From: Pelecanus crispus
Taxonomy: Eukaryota; Chordata; Aves; Pelecaniformes; Pelecanidae
Assembly: GCF_030463565.1 (NCBI RefSeq)
Contig: NC_134649.1
Location: 37,721,044 to 37,785,043 of the forward strand
DNA length: 64,000 nt
Reading direction: 5' to 3'
Below the pieces are notes generated by a model. The model ran no database searches and was not told where the DNA came from. It worked only from the letters and a program-made list of their open reading frames with translations. The position numbers and the translations under genes are program-made. Below are positions 32,890 through 45,659 of the stretch, piece after piece (position 1 is the first letter of the stretch; the number at the start of each line of letters is the position of its first letter).

Positions 32890-34515
32890 CAAAGGCACAT
32901 TAAAGCTGCTTAAATTTACAACCTGCTTTCTAATGCACAGACCCCTCTCCTCCTCCTCCAGCGTCCCTAACCCCTCTTCGCCCCCACAGGGGGATGTACG
33001 AGACGTGGGCACAGATGTCCCTGCACCGGTGACAATGGGCAGGAGGGAGATGGGCAAGACCCAAGGGAGATGTTACCCCAGCATCCCAATGAGAGGAGGC
33101 GATCCCACAGCACAGGGCCCCCGCCCCCCCCCAGCTCCTGAGTGCTCCTGGTCTGCCTGGGGAGCAAGAGAAGCCTCACAGCCCTGGGCTACATCTCTCC
33201 CGGCAGAGGCAATGCTGGTACTTTGGGGTTAGAAGTAGTGCGGTTTTGTGCACACTGTAAGGAAAGGGCTGTATAGCCCGGGCTCATCACCTTCAGGTGA
33301 TGGGTGCCCACCACAGCCCCATGCTGAAACCCACCAAAGTGTGGTGGGGGCAAAACATTGCTGAATGCCCACCTGTATTCAACCATTCTGGTTCCTGCAG
33401 GACCCAGCACCACCCAGGGACTGTCTGCAGTCCTGAGTGTAAATGTGCCCTGGACAAGACACAGAAAGCCAAGGGAACAGCATGGCAGTGTGTTCACAGT
33501 CACACCTGACTAGTAGGAGAAGTAGCTGGAAATGCACAGTGGTTCCTGATTTGGGACTTCAGCAAATTCTTGGAAAGACCTGATGGATGGGCTGGGGTCT
33601 GCTGTATATTTTTGAAGAAGGTGGAGATGGGGGAAGCCTTTTCTGAGAGCTTCTCCAAACCTTCACCCAAGCCCTGGCTCCAGCCTCTGCTCACACAGAC
33701 CACCTCTTTCTCCCACAGTGGTAGAAAACAGCCTGGCCAAGACGCATCCCAGCAAACATGAAATCACTGCCTAGGCTTGAGCATTGCAGAGACAGAGGAA
33801 GAGAGGCAATGGCCTGACCTCCCCCTGTCCCCTCTCCAGGATCTCTAGGACCATCCTGAGCCCATGCCCATGGCAGCCACCTTCCCCTGCGCGGTCAAGC
33901 CCAGGCATGTCTCCTGTCACCACACTGCTTGCCTTTATTTGAAGCGCCTTGCCACTATCTGCCAGTGACATGCCTCTGTCAGTGGCATTATCCCCCCTGT
34001 CAGCACCCCAGCCACCCCACAGGTGTGAAGACAGGATGGTCCTTTGTGTGCAAGCCTTCCCCGGCCACCCTCACCACCGGTGCTGGGCTCCCTCCAGCCC
34101 TGGCATGTCTCCCCCCGGCTTTTCATCACCTCTCCTCTCCCCTGTCACAAAGGGTAGTCCTGTCCCACATGGGAATGGGAGCCGCAGCAGGCTGGCCTGT
34201 GCAGCGCATCGCCCAGAGGTTGGTCTCCCTGGGGCCAGGCTCCCCACGAAGCGAGGGAAGCAGAGAAGCATCTGCTGGGCAAGCCAGGATGGAGGACACA
34301 TCCCTGGAGAGCCGGCTCATGGGAGCTCCTGGATGCCTCCTGGCCAGGGGACACCTCCACACCTCCCACCTACGGCCATGAAGCCAGGAGAGGAGTGATT
34401 TTGGGTGTGCACTGCTCCATCATGCTGCGCAGGGAGCAGCCATGCCCCTTGGGCACAGCTCTCCATGGCACTTCTCAGCATGGGGAGAAACCTGCTCCTC
34501 ACAGAGGGGCTTGCT
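32890..34515. other. Gene-free interval
   Basis: No gene, dispersed repeat or motif cluster was recognised. Confidence 0.45.
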
Positions 34516-34519
34516 CTTC

Positions 34520-34664
34520 ACTGAGCAGTGTTTAAGACGCATTTGGACAATGCCCTTAAATAATTTGCTGTAACTTTTGGTCAGTTCTGAAGTGGTCAGG
34601 CAGCTGGACTAGATGATCATTGTATGTCCCTTCCAACGGAACTATTCTATGCTATTCTATTCTA
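34520..34664 (+). mobile_element. CR1 LINE 3' fragment
   Basis: TTTAAGACGCATTTGGACAA, CTGAAGTGGTCAGGCAGCTG, GACTAGATGATCATTG and CCCTTCCAAC are standard CR1 3'-end words, ending in ATTCTAT-type repeats near 34,641-34,662. It is 5'-truncated and carries no reverse-transcriptase frame. Confidence 0.85.
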
Positions 34665-34669
34665 ATCAG

Positions 34670-36980
34670 AGCTTTGCAGCTCCAAATGTTCTTACCACTG
34701 CGAAGGAGCAGGTCTGACCCCCTCCTCTCCTCTGGTTCCTCCTCTTTGCAATTCCTACCTCATTTCACTGAGGAATTTCCCCAGGGAGGACAACAAGGCA
34801 TTTGTCATTATGCCCGATGGGGTGTTTGCATACAGGAGACTGGGGATCGTTTGCAAAACAGACTAAAGTATTTGCAGCTCTTCCTGTAACAGCAAAAGAT
34901 CTGCTCGCAGCCCCTGACCTGGCACACGTCACAGCCCATGTGTTTGTTTGGTGGCCTTGAGATTTACACCTGGCCACTGTGGACAGGCAGAGAGACCTTC
35001 AGTCCCAGCAGAAGAGCAGCCAGCAACCATGCTGTCCTGGCTGCCTGCCCCGCTCCAGGCCAGGGATTTCTGCAGGCTGGGGATATCCTGCTCCCTCTGC
35101 CCCAGGACAGCAGGTGCTGCCCAATCTCAGCAAATCCCTCGCTCCTGCCTGCATGCACAGCTCCAGCACAAGCTGCCGTACATGTCTTCCAGCCAGGACA
35201 ACAGGCAATGGAAAGGGTCAACTCCTCTGTGCTGTGGGCTGGTGACCTTGGGTGCTTTGCAAAGCAGTTTTCCCCTCCCCTACTCCAAGTCTGCAGTGCT
35301 TGCAGGGAGAATTAAATCACAGTGATTTAAAAGTTTGGTTCACATCTCATTGGCCCCGAGTTGAGCAGGATTGACAGTCTAAATCCCACAGGCTACAGGG
35401 GCAGCTTGCAAGCGAGCTTTCCGCAGGTGGGATGGAGGATGGCTGGTGCTGCCTCCATGCACCAGAAGTCCCCAGAACAGCCTTGTGGCACTGCCAAAGC
35501 CCAAGAGCTGCTGAACAAAGCCCAAGAGCAGCTCCTCCATGCCCATCCAGCGGCTTTGCCCCAGCTGGGTCTGCCAGTGCAAAAGGGAGATGTGAAGAAA
35601 AGATACCGCTATGTCCTACATCTGCACAGAGCATCAAGAACACATTCAGCCCTTCCAATTTTTGCTGGAGACCATTGCCCTGACCTGTTTCCTCACCCCA
35701 CACTGTGCTGCACTGCACAGCCCTGCTCCGGCCCAGGGTCACAGGCCCAGCAGCGCTCAGGCAAGGTGGGGGCAAAGCTGGCACACACTTACCAAGAGGC
35801 AGCAGGATGAGGGGCACAGGGTTAGGCTGGGGAAGGCTTTCTCCATCATGTCTCCCCTGCTCCGAAAACAAACTCGGCAGCTCACTGCGCTCAGTTCCCT
35901 GCTGCACTCTCCACTTTCCAAAGCCCTTGCCAGACATCCCTCTGTGCCTCCCCTCCTCTGCAGGGCCCACTCTGCAAGCTCTGGCCCTTCCTGTCCTCTG
36001 TCCCACAGATCATTAACTAGCTCTGCTCTCTCTCTCTTTTTATTTTTTTTCTTCTTCCCTTTTGAACATATCAGCCTCATGGAATCAAAGAGGCATTTCA
36101 GTGACTCAGGCGTTTCCCATTGCCCTATTCCAGCATCCTCTACTCTTAACGCTGAGAGCTTTTCACGTCCTATTTGGAACTGATAGGAAGCCCTTTCATT
36201 GTTTCACTACATGGATATTAACACTGATGAAGGAAATGCTCCATCTGATAACAGAACCGTTGAAAAGAGCACCATTTCCAAATGAGCGGACTTGGAGACA
36301 GTGCATTCCTGCAGCTCACACCAGCTCAGCACACTTGCCTCCGGCAGCCCCAGCATGGCCAGGACTGGCTCCCCATAATTCGCATCCCTGCGGGCTGGGA
36401 TCTCGCACCAGGACCTCCAGAAAATGGGTTCTTCCCTGTCACGGGCACATGACGTTGCCCAGGTTTATTCTTGAGATCAACTTGGCATCTTCCAGGCTGT
36501 AAGGAAAAGCAGCAGTTGCTCTGAGATGCTCTGACTTGAGTAGCTCGATGACCAACAGTTAAGTCAGTCCTTGGCTGGAGGGAACATGTCTCACTCAAGA
36601 AGTCAAGGAAGAAATGCATCCCACCTAGGAGGATGTCAAATGGCATTTAAGGTGTCCTCTGAGCTGGTGTCAGTTCTACTTACCAGCTTTTAATGAATTA
36701 ATGCTGAAAGCCCCTCCTGGGGACAAAGCCTCTACATGGAGCTCAGAAGAGACAGAAAGCCCCTTGAGGGATGGCTACAGAGGAGAGCCAAAAGCTCCAT
36801 CTCATGCCCCAGCACAGAGTATAGCCACCAGCATTTCCATGGGGCTTCCCAGACCAACGACAGCTCTGTCCTACCAAGGGACCCCCACAAACAGCACAGG
36901 CAGGTATGCAACTTCTCTTCAGGCCATACCCCAAGTCAGGCACCATCCCAGTGAAAAGCCTCTTTCCAAAGTGTTTTGAT
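34670..36980. other. Gene-free interval
   Basis: No gene was recognised. An AP-1 motif TGACTCA lies near 36,101. A T/C-rich tract lies near 36,028-36,060. Confidence 0.45.
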
Positions 36981-36983
36981 TGT

Positions 36984-37110
36984 TTCGTGACTTTCTGGTC
37001 TCCCCGAGAGTCATTTCCTCCTGCTGTGGCCGCCCTAATTGATTAGCGACCTATAAATAGCCTCCCTGATTGCATGGTGACATCCGGAGCACATCATCAC
37101 TGCCAGCTTC
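36984..37110. promoter_or_regulatory. A/T-rich element with TATA/MEF2 box
   Basis: Contains the homeodomain-type CTAATTGATTAG and, eight bases after the first TAAT-rich core, CTATAAATAG (37,051-37,060), both a perfect MEF2 site and a TATA box. The sequence is not simple and contrasts with G+C-rich surroundings, suggesting a functional element. Conservation is not tested. Confidence 0.3.
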
Positions 37111-37114
37111 CTCC

Positions 37115-40100
37115 TCTCCCTGGGGAGCAGGCTTTTTCCAGAGCGTGGAGGGTGGGTGGGGAGCACCCCTCTGCCCAGCCCTCTTTAATGCTTTCCACCA
37201 CCGGGTGACTTTCCACTCTCTGCCCATCTCCTCCCGCTCCTCTGCAATGGGACCGATGCAGTTTTCAGCAGTTCGATGTTCTGGTAATACACAGACCAGC
37301 ACAGAAAGGTCTCTCTCAGGAGCTCTGCTCTGAACCCCTACCTGAGCTCCCTTCAGAGTGGTGGTCACTCCTACACAGTCCCTCTAAAAAGCCCATCCCA
37401 TCCACTCCTGAGACGATCAGGGTTGGTGCAACCATCCCGGAGGATGCTCCAGTGTCCAGAAATTATGCTCAGCATGGTCCCTGTTTGACAGCAAACTTCC
37501 CAGTTCACTAGATAGGCCAAAAAGAGAGTCAGGAGGCTCTGGAGGATCACCCAGCACAGGGATCACAGGGGAGTCTGCAGCCAAGATCCAGCCTGGCAGC
37601 ACCTACCTGGGATGAGCCTCTTCCCACGCTGGTGGCACTCCCGATGTCTCAGGCAGGAAGGCAATGTGTGAACACCACTGCATGCTTATTGCTGCAGGAG
37701 AGCCATCATTAGCTGTCTCTTTCTTCCTCTGTCCAAGCAAAAATAATTAACTCCTATGCCAACAACCAAAACATTCATTGAAAGAAACATGGGGCCAGAG
37801 GGAATGGGGCGATTGTGGCTGGCTGGCAGGTGCCCCCACTTTTGCTGTCATTTCCCTTTCCCAACTGATGTGCAAACTCCAAACCTGATGGGCCTGTTGG
37901 GCTTTTGCTCTGCACTTGTTCAGCAGAATAGTGATTGAGGGCTTTGGTTTTTTGAGTTACTGCAGCAGCCAAGCTGGCTCACAAGCCTGGAAATGCAGGA
38001 ATTAATATTTTTAAAAATATGTGTGTATGTGTAGAAGTGGAAATCCAAGGTCATCTATCAGAATATATATATATTATTTATTTTTTTAAAAAACTGTCAC
38101 TCAGCTCCTGCCAGGGCTGTACAGCACAACTGTCCCACAGAAGCAGCTGTCTGAGGAGCCAAGAGACTCAGTAGTTAAAAGATTTCTTCTTTTCTTGTAT
38201 GTTGCCTCCGAAGGGCTGCCTCTGACACCACCGGAGGAAGTCACCCAGTGTTTTGTTCTCGTAAACTGCCCCTTTGATCAGCTGCAATTTTAGCGGATCA
38301 AACAGCTCTGAGGACACAACCACAAATCCCGGGACACACTATGACGAGCAGGGAAGTGGTGTCTCCAGCATGAGTTGGCAAAGCCTTGGCCATGACAGCC
38401 AGGAAACAGCCCCCCACCCTGACCCAGCCCAAAACCCCCAGTGGGCATCTCCAAATTGCCACAGCCGTCGGAGCCGACAGTTTGGCTGGAACAAAACTCC
38501 TGGGACATGGCTCAATAGCGAGGGTCCTGCCCTGTCAGCATGCTGGACCGCAGCACCTGGTCTCTGCTGCCGAACACTGGGCACGCGGAGGTTTCCTGCA
38601 CTGTGCTAGCCAGTGCCGACTGCTCCACGGCTGCTTCCCTTTGCCCAGCTCCTTCCGCTCATTTGGGAACTCATGGGGCCCCCATACCTGCTGTCTGGGG
38701 CAATTCCCATCCCTGAGCAGTGGAGCAGCCTGCTCAGAGGTATCCAACCCCACCCTGGATGTGGACACTGGATGAAAGCCAGCCATGAGCCTCAGCAAAC
38801 CATCCATGCTTATCCTCCTGGGCACACAGAGAAGGGCTTGGGTGGAAAATGAGATCCTCTAGAGATCAGGCTGTGCCATAACATTGCATGTTTGACATAT
38901 TTTTTCCATGTATAAAAAAAAACAAGGGGCAGGAGCTGAGCACACAGTTCCTCAAGAGGGACCTGAGGGGTCCCTACATCTGGTCTCCCAGTAAAATACT
39001 TGAATATACACCAGCCCACTATGGTCCTTACATCTTAAAAGCACATTGGTCTGGGAGCAGCTGCCCTACAAAGCTAGCTTTCCAACTGTTTTGTGCCACA
39101 AAAGTGCAGCCCTATGTAGAGTCTCTGCTGGCTACTAAGGGGTTGAGCACAAGTTGTGCTCTTTCCCTCTGTGGTAGCACTAACAGGCCCTTTTCTCTAC
39201 CAGGTCAGCTCTTTGCACACACATTGTCAGGGGCCTTGGAAAGCCCGGAAAATCTGTGGGACTGGCACAACCTGAGCTTTCATGACTGATGTGCACAGAA
39301 AAGCGTGTATGAGACAGTCAGGTCTCTTGTGCACACAAAAAAGGGAGCAGAGGGGCTGCTGGTGGACTGGATAAGACCAGCCAGCATGGGGGACAGAGCA
39401 CCGTCCCCCTCCATTCAGCCACCATCCCCTCCATCAAAGGGACACTAGCCTCCACAATCTGCTCGGCCCACACATCCCTTCTCAGCTACCTTTTGCCAGC
39501 TCTGAGGCTGACCAATACCCATGGCTGCCAGCTCACAGCTAGTGAGCTAATCTGACTGGATTTGGTGCTTTTCTTAAATCCCAGCTGCTGGAGTCAGGGG
39601 AGATTTGGTTTGGTTGTGATTTATATTTTTTTCCTAAAACCAAGGGTATTTTAGCCCTTGGGATTATAGAAAAAAACCCCAGCTCTGGCTCCAAAAAGCA
39701 GCAGACAGATGAAAACAACACACAAAACATTAATTTTTGTCAAATTTCTTGATTTCTGGTCATTCAAACCAACCATACAGAGCAGGGAGAGGTTGAACCG
39801 CCATGGGCGGATGCTTGGGTTGGGCAGGGAAACAGGACACTGCCCTTGGATAAAACCCTACACAAGATAAAGGCACACAACGTATGAGCCAGGGATGGTG
39901 CTGGACCAGGCTGGGTGGGAGCCAGAGGACAAGACCGCTCCATCAGAGGGCTTGCCGTGGAGAAGCATGGCCGCAGATGCCGGGCAGGGAGGCTGCATGC
40001 CCCAGGGCTGCCTGCTGCCACGGGCCAGGAACAAGCCCTAGCAGGCCCTTCGCCTCTCGGCGTGGACCAGCCTTAAGCATATTTCCACACAGCTGGAGGG

Positions 40101-40980
40101 AAACCCCAGCTGCAGTCCTGAAAAATAACAAATAATAAAAGTGGCTGTGAGCAGCAGCAGGGCTGGCAGGAAACATTCCCAGTAGCAGCTGCTTCCTGAG
40201 TGCGACATTTATTTGATCCCCTGGCACCATCTGGGCCATGCCCCACTCTTTGTTTTCATTAAGAGTTTAGAAAAACAATTCAGCTTTGACTAATTGCTCT
40301 TTAAGGTTCCAGGCTCACCCTTTCTCCTCCCCCCACATTTCCTCTCCCAACCCCTCGCCCTCCATCCATGCCCTCCATCCCCTCCAGCCAGCCCTGGGAT
40401 CTCCTCTTCCACCCATGCCACACATCCCCTCTTTGTTTCCATGTTTCCAGAGGTACCTGGTGTCCCCCAGTGCCAGGCGAGACACATCTTCATGTGCTGG
40501 CCCCAACGAGCATCCTCCTTTGCTTGCACAAGCACCACGGGCACAAACACAGCAAAGCGTGCCACAGTGTGTCAGGCAAGCCCCAAAATGTCCCGCTGCA
40601 GCGATGTTCTGGGTTAGAGCCATGTGCCCCTTGGCAAGGAAGACGAGGCAGATCACTGACAGCTCAGCAGCACAATCCAGGACCGCTGTGCTGTGTGCGG
40701 ATGCCTCCCAAATCCTGTGGGCTGGGAGCTGCCGGTGCCCTGCCCAGACCCCTCGCAGTCCTCTTTCCACCTCCAACACGAGCACATCGACCTGGGGGAA
40801 GCAGCCCTGTGACCCAGCCCGGAGAGGGAGCCTGTTTTGTCGAACGTGTATTTTCCACCCTGGAATAATCAGAGAGAAAAATGTCAAGCCTTGATGTGAA
40901 ATCCTTGCCATGCCGGGAAGGGGGTTGTTATTGCACAGGACTTGCGTGTTCCCCCCTCGCCCCCTCACGCCATGTCCTCA
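37115..40980. other. Gene-free interval
   Basis: No coding exon was recognised. An AT-rich simple tract with (AT)n lies at 38,062-38,092. Confidence 0.45.
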
Positions 40981-40984
40981 CCTG

Positions 40985-41165
40985 ATGGCTTTAGCAGGAT
41001 TCGCAGGGAGGACGAGGAACCGGAGGAATTCCGGCCCCCTAATTACACTTGCTGGGAGGAATTTGCTTTTGCAATATCCCTGCTGAGTTAACCTAACAAG
41101 CATGGAGACGAGCCTTTCTTATTTAATTAGCAGCTCCACCGTGAAGTCCCCTCCACGGCACACAC
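40985..41165. promoter_or_regulatory. Candidate non-coding element
   Basis: Complex A/T-containing sequence with TAATTA words (41,039 and 41,125), a C/EBP-like TTTTGCAAT, and TTTAATTAGCAGCT. It is flanked by G+C-rich DNA. It is called a candidate only on texture; no conservation data are available. Confidence 0.2.
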
Positions 41166-41169
41166 ATGC

Positions 41170-44100
41170 CGGGCTCCCCCCTCCTCGAGCGGCGCGCCGG
41201 TATTTGTTCCCTCTCCCCTCACCCTTTGCCCTTTGCAATCCTCTGCGAAAGCTCAAAGCACTTTTACGCCTTCCTACTCCCACTTTCCGGTCCTAAAAAG
41301 TGTGCTTGGGTCGAGGCAGTGGCTCCGTTTCCTTGCTCCTTCCTAACAAACGCTTCCTGCTCCTTGCTGCCCACGATTATGTGGAGCTCACGAAGCGCTG
41401 GGATTTCCTTCTCTGGAAACACCACCGGCTCCTGCTGTGCTCTCCTCTTCTCAGAGGGCTGGGTAACTCATTACTCCAGCCCTGCAATCTCGGCCGGGAA
41501 AGCAGCCGTGCGGGAAACCGCAGCCACCAGCCACACTCCTGCTTCCTACAGCGGCAGGTTGGCAGAGGGCTGACCCCTCTGTAGGGGATGATTGGCCAGA
41601 GGAAAGCTGGTGGTGGGGGTTTGGGTGTTTCTTTTTTTTTTTTAAGCAAGTGGAGCCTGCTGCTGGACTGAGGTGGCAGGGGCACAGGGACCATGCTCAC
41701 ACGGGCTTGCTGCAAGCCACTTCGGAGCCATCAAAGCCCATGGGCTAGGCTGGGCTTGAGGGGCTTGGTGAAGCTCACAGGTAGAGCTTGGCTTTCAAAC
41801 AGGGATCAGCCTGCTTCCAGGTGTGCTGTGAAAGGTAGCCAAGGCAGAAGAGAGATTGCTGGTGGGCCACGCTTAAGCTGGCAGGCTTACGCTTCTGGTG
41901 TCTGCACTGCCAAGGAAAAAAATATTGGGGGTTTGCAAGCTGCACCAGGCTGACCCTCTCCCTGTGGCAGAGCTGCACTGGAAAAGCCCTACAGCAAAGA
42001 GGCTCTCCCTATTCACCAGGGTATTTAGATTTGTACTAGAATGAGAGATAACAGAAAAATAAGTTTTCTGGGCCTAGAGAATACATTGCACTGGCCTCAC
42101 AAGGGTGGTTGGGAATCTGAGACTTTCCCCTGTTGTGAACTGCAGGGCTCTGGTTTACACTCCTAAGCCATGTTGGCACATGTCAGCTTCAAATGGGAAC
42201 ACCAGGACCCTCTTTCTATCCAAAAAGTTGACCAGCAGGACTTTTCTCACCACCTGTACCCATCTGCTTTTCCCTTTTGCCAGCTGTGCCAGCCCAGCTT
42301 GGAAGCGGGGGCTTGGGCAGCCATCCCACTGCTCACACTGCCACTGACAATGCTCAGCGCCATCCAGAATGGCTGTAACAACACCTCCTAGCACCCTGAG
42401 AGGCAAATCTCACCCACGCACTGAAAGAAAGGACAAGGCAACAGAGCAGCAATGTTGCAACCAAAGGCAGCAGTAGTGGAGCAGTGTTTTTTGCATGGCT
42501 GCAAGATGCCAGAGGAAATGCAACCAGGACACATGCACTGGGTGGGCTCTCTGGTGCAAGGGTAAACATGGACATGAGTAACTTGCAGAGGATTGAACTC
42601 ACTTGGTGGGCTGTCAGAGGAGAACGGAGTTGAAAACCCTCTCAGAGATGCACTGTGGTGCCAGCACAGTGCCTGGGCTTGTTTAATGGGCGCATTGATT
42701 AATTGAACATTATGTGGCCATAAGTGAGAAGGAATTGCAGAGATCTAGGAGAGCAAAGGTAATCACAACAATTATTAATTAGTTGAGGTCTTACCAGCTA
42801 AAGCACAAGCACCTTAAAGGAAATAACCCAACAGATAGGTGTGGAAGAGGTTTTGGGAGAAGAGCTCAAAGTCTCTTCTCCCTGCCTGGATTGCAGTCAG
42901 CAGGATAGGCAGGAGGAAACCCCAGCTGGAGGGGTCATGGTGATGAGCCCTGCTCTTGGCTGTAGCCCTGCTGATGGATGTGGGGGGAGGAGAGGAAATA
43001 ATGCCATCCCTTAGGGATGGGTCCATTGCCAACTGTCCTAACACACGGCAGCTTGGGTTTCTCTGGGGCCAGGCTCCAGGAGGTGCAGAGCGGAGGTGCA
43101 CAGGGAGACAGGACCCCTGTGGGCAGCATGGGTGCATGGCATGGAGAAGTGCTGGGGTGAGCCTGCGGTGGGAGAGGAGCAACGGGGCACTGCCATGGGG
43201 GCACGGAGCTCTGGCTGGGACTCATTGCCATGGGGCACTGCTTGTTTCCACACTGAAGTCACCTAAACCACACTGTTGCAGCTAGCTATCATCTCACCTT
43301 GGCATAACAGTCTCCCTATTGGGGTATGATTGTCACCAGAGGAACTGCACCTGTGACTCGTGCCTGGAGCATCCTTGGGATGGCTGCTGGCCTGCATCCT
43401 GCCCTGCACTGAGGACTGAAGCCACTGAGCATTGCTTTGCTCCCATCCCTGAGAGCAGGGGCCCTGCAGCGCCAGGGCTGCATCCAGCCCGGCAGCAGGC
43501 ACTGCTTGGGGTGGAGGCACTCCCGGCACGCTGCAGGAAGCGTGACTCGGGTTTCCAGCGCGCAGGAATGCCGGGCGGCGCGGCAGCCAGCTTCCTGCTG
43601 CCTGCTGCACACTTCCTGTCCCCATCCCTCCCCCGCCACAGCCCCGGCCTTACTGGAAACCCTGAGTGCTGCCCAACACTCCCAGCCCAGCCACTGGCAC
43701 CATCCAGGTGGCAAAGGACCGGCACAAGCCACAGCCTCGCTCTCCCCCTTCCCCTCTAGTTTGTGCTGCTTCTGGAACACAGGGCTTCTTTTCTTTCCAT
43801 AGGGATATGAAAAGGAATGGGACAGCAAAGGGAGAGGGAAGGAATGGCACAAGCCCTGACAGTGGGAGACAACAGCGGCATTGGAGGCCACAGGGAGTGC
43901 AAGCCAACCCATCTCGTCGGTGCCTGGGCTTTTAGGGCAGGCGCTCCCTGTGGAGATCATCTAGCGTGCTCCCACCCAATTTGCAGCAGCATCAGCCAAA
44001 CAGAGGGTTCCTCCCTGCAGGGTTTGGGCTGCCGGAGCTGTGCTGACTGCCTGGTGGGAGCATGGCTCTTCATTCCCCTTGCTGCCCAGCCTGCCCTCCC

Positions 44101-45525
44101 ATTGCCAGGCCCCGCACCCAGGCTCATTCCCCAGGGGCCAACGCTGTCTCCTCCCTGCCCATTGTACATCCATCCCAGCCCAGACCCACTGTTTCTTGCT
44201 CTTCAATATCCACCTCCTCCCGTGCGGGTTCCTCTCTCAGCCCCAATCACTGTCCCTGGGGGATGCTGTAACCTCCTTGGGACCCACCTTAGCCCCAAAA
44301 CTGCTCAGAAACACCACAGATCAAATCTCACTGCTTCCAGCCCAGCTCCCCTCACACTGCCTGGTCTCATCTTGACCCCATCTCTGCAGTTGAGATATCT
44401 CCTCATTGGGGGCCCTGCAGGGTCGCCTCTTTGCAGCTCAAGCCTCATCCCCAATACCAGTCCTCTCCTCACAGGGCAGCCCTGAGCCTCCTTGCCCTTT
44501 TCTCCTTTCACCTCACTCTGAGGATGGGTAAACTCATTCCACCTGCCTTCTGGGCATCCCCAGCCCTTCCTTGACACCGTGAGCAGGAGTCAACCACACA
44601 CATACACCCCACCATGGGCATCACCCAACACCTAATGGTCTTCCCTGGGCCAGACAGTGGCCACCCAGCTCTGCCCCAAAACACCAGGGATGCCGGTCGC
44701 CAGCCAGACACCAAATCAGTGTCACTTAAAATGCATCTCAGCTGGCTGGGCAGGAGCATCGCACGCTGTACTAGGCAACCACCTAATCTCCCCAGAGACA
44801 GTCCTTCAAGGCTGTTCCTGTTCAGGCACTGATAAAAATCTGACCAAGATGTTTTCAACAGTAAGCTGGGAGTGATTACAAAGCAACCGTCCCCTACCCT
44901 CCAGCTGGGAAAGCTCAGTCTGGAGTTTTCTTTTGAAACGTGGATTTTTTTTATTTTTTTAATTTTAAGCTTTGGTGGCAGCACGACCTGTTGGTGGGGG
45001 AGTCCCAAACCTGGCTCCCCAAGACCGGGAGGAGGGAGAGGGGTGGACCGGAGGAGAGGCAGAGCTCTCTCACTTGGGCAGCAGTGAGCAGGGACTGGAC
45101 CTGGGCTTATCTCCAGCAAAGCCAGGCAACCTCTTTGCCTTCAGGAGAGCTCTGCCCATGCTAACCCCCGGGGAACAGGGTGGGGAAAGAGAGGACTGCA
45201 AACCAAAATGAAGGAGTAGCTCCTGAGGTGGGTTTTCACCTCTGGCTCCCTTTGGGTGCATGCACGGCACAGGTATGGTTGCACTTGTATCTCAGGCAAT
45301 AAGCAACCTCAATGCAGACACACATATCAGGCATCCCAACAGGGCCTGCCGTGTAGAGAAACCAGCAACTACATCTGTCATGGCCCATCCTTCTCCACCA
45401 GATGCTCACACTGATGGTGTTCGCTGTGGCCCTGTGCCCGAGTGCTGTGCCTGAAGGAGCTGCACACAGCGTTGTGCTCATCCCTACCTGTTCCTTCTTG
45501 CTGTCAGCAGGATGCGAGTGCAGCA
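41170..45525. other. Gene-free interval
   Basis: No coding exon was recognised. At 42,680-42,835 a complex A/T-rich stretch (TTGATTAATTGAAC, ATTATTAATTAG, CAGATAGG) might be a homeodomain/GATA-type regulatory element, but support is only motif content. Confidence 0.4.
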
Positions 45526-45530
45526 GCAGA

Positions 45531-45653
45531 CTGGCTCCCCAGAGGGGTGAGGGGTCCCATCCTTGGAGGTTTGCAGGACTTGGCAAAGCCAGAGCTGAGC
45601 TGCTCTAATTGCCAGCGACAGTCCTGGAGCCCTCCAGGAGCTGCTTCCAGCCA
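45531..45653 (+). mobile_element. CR1 LINE relic, diverged
   Basis: CCATCCTTGGAGGTTTGCAG, ACTTGGCAAAGCCAGAGCTG and GACAGTCCTGGAGCCCTCC follow the order of the CR1 3' untranslated region. It is more diverged than the other two copies and lacks the terminal short repeats. Confidence 0.5.
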
Positions 45654-45659
45654 AAATCT

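Noticed and set aside
32219-33232. 337-codon plus-strand open frame
   Set aside because: Pro/Gly/Arg-rich, low-complexity composition, overlapping other long frames. No recognisable family and no splice or promoter support.
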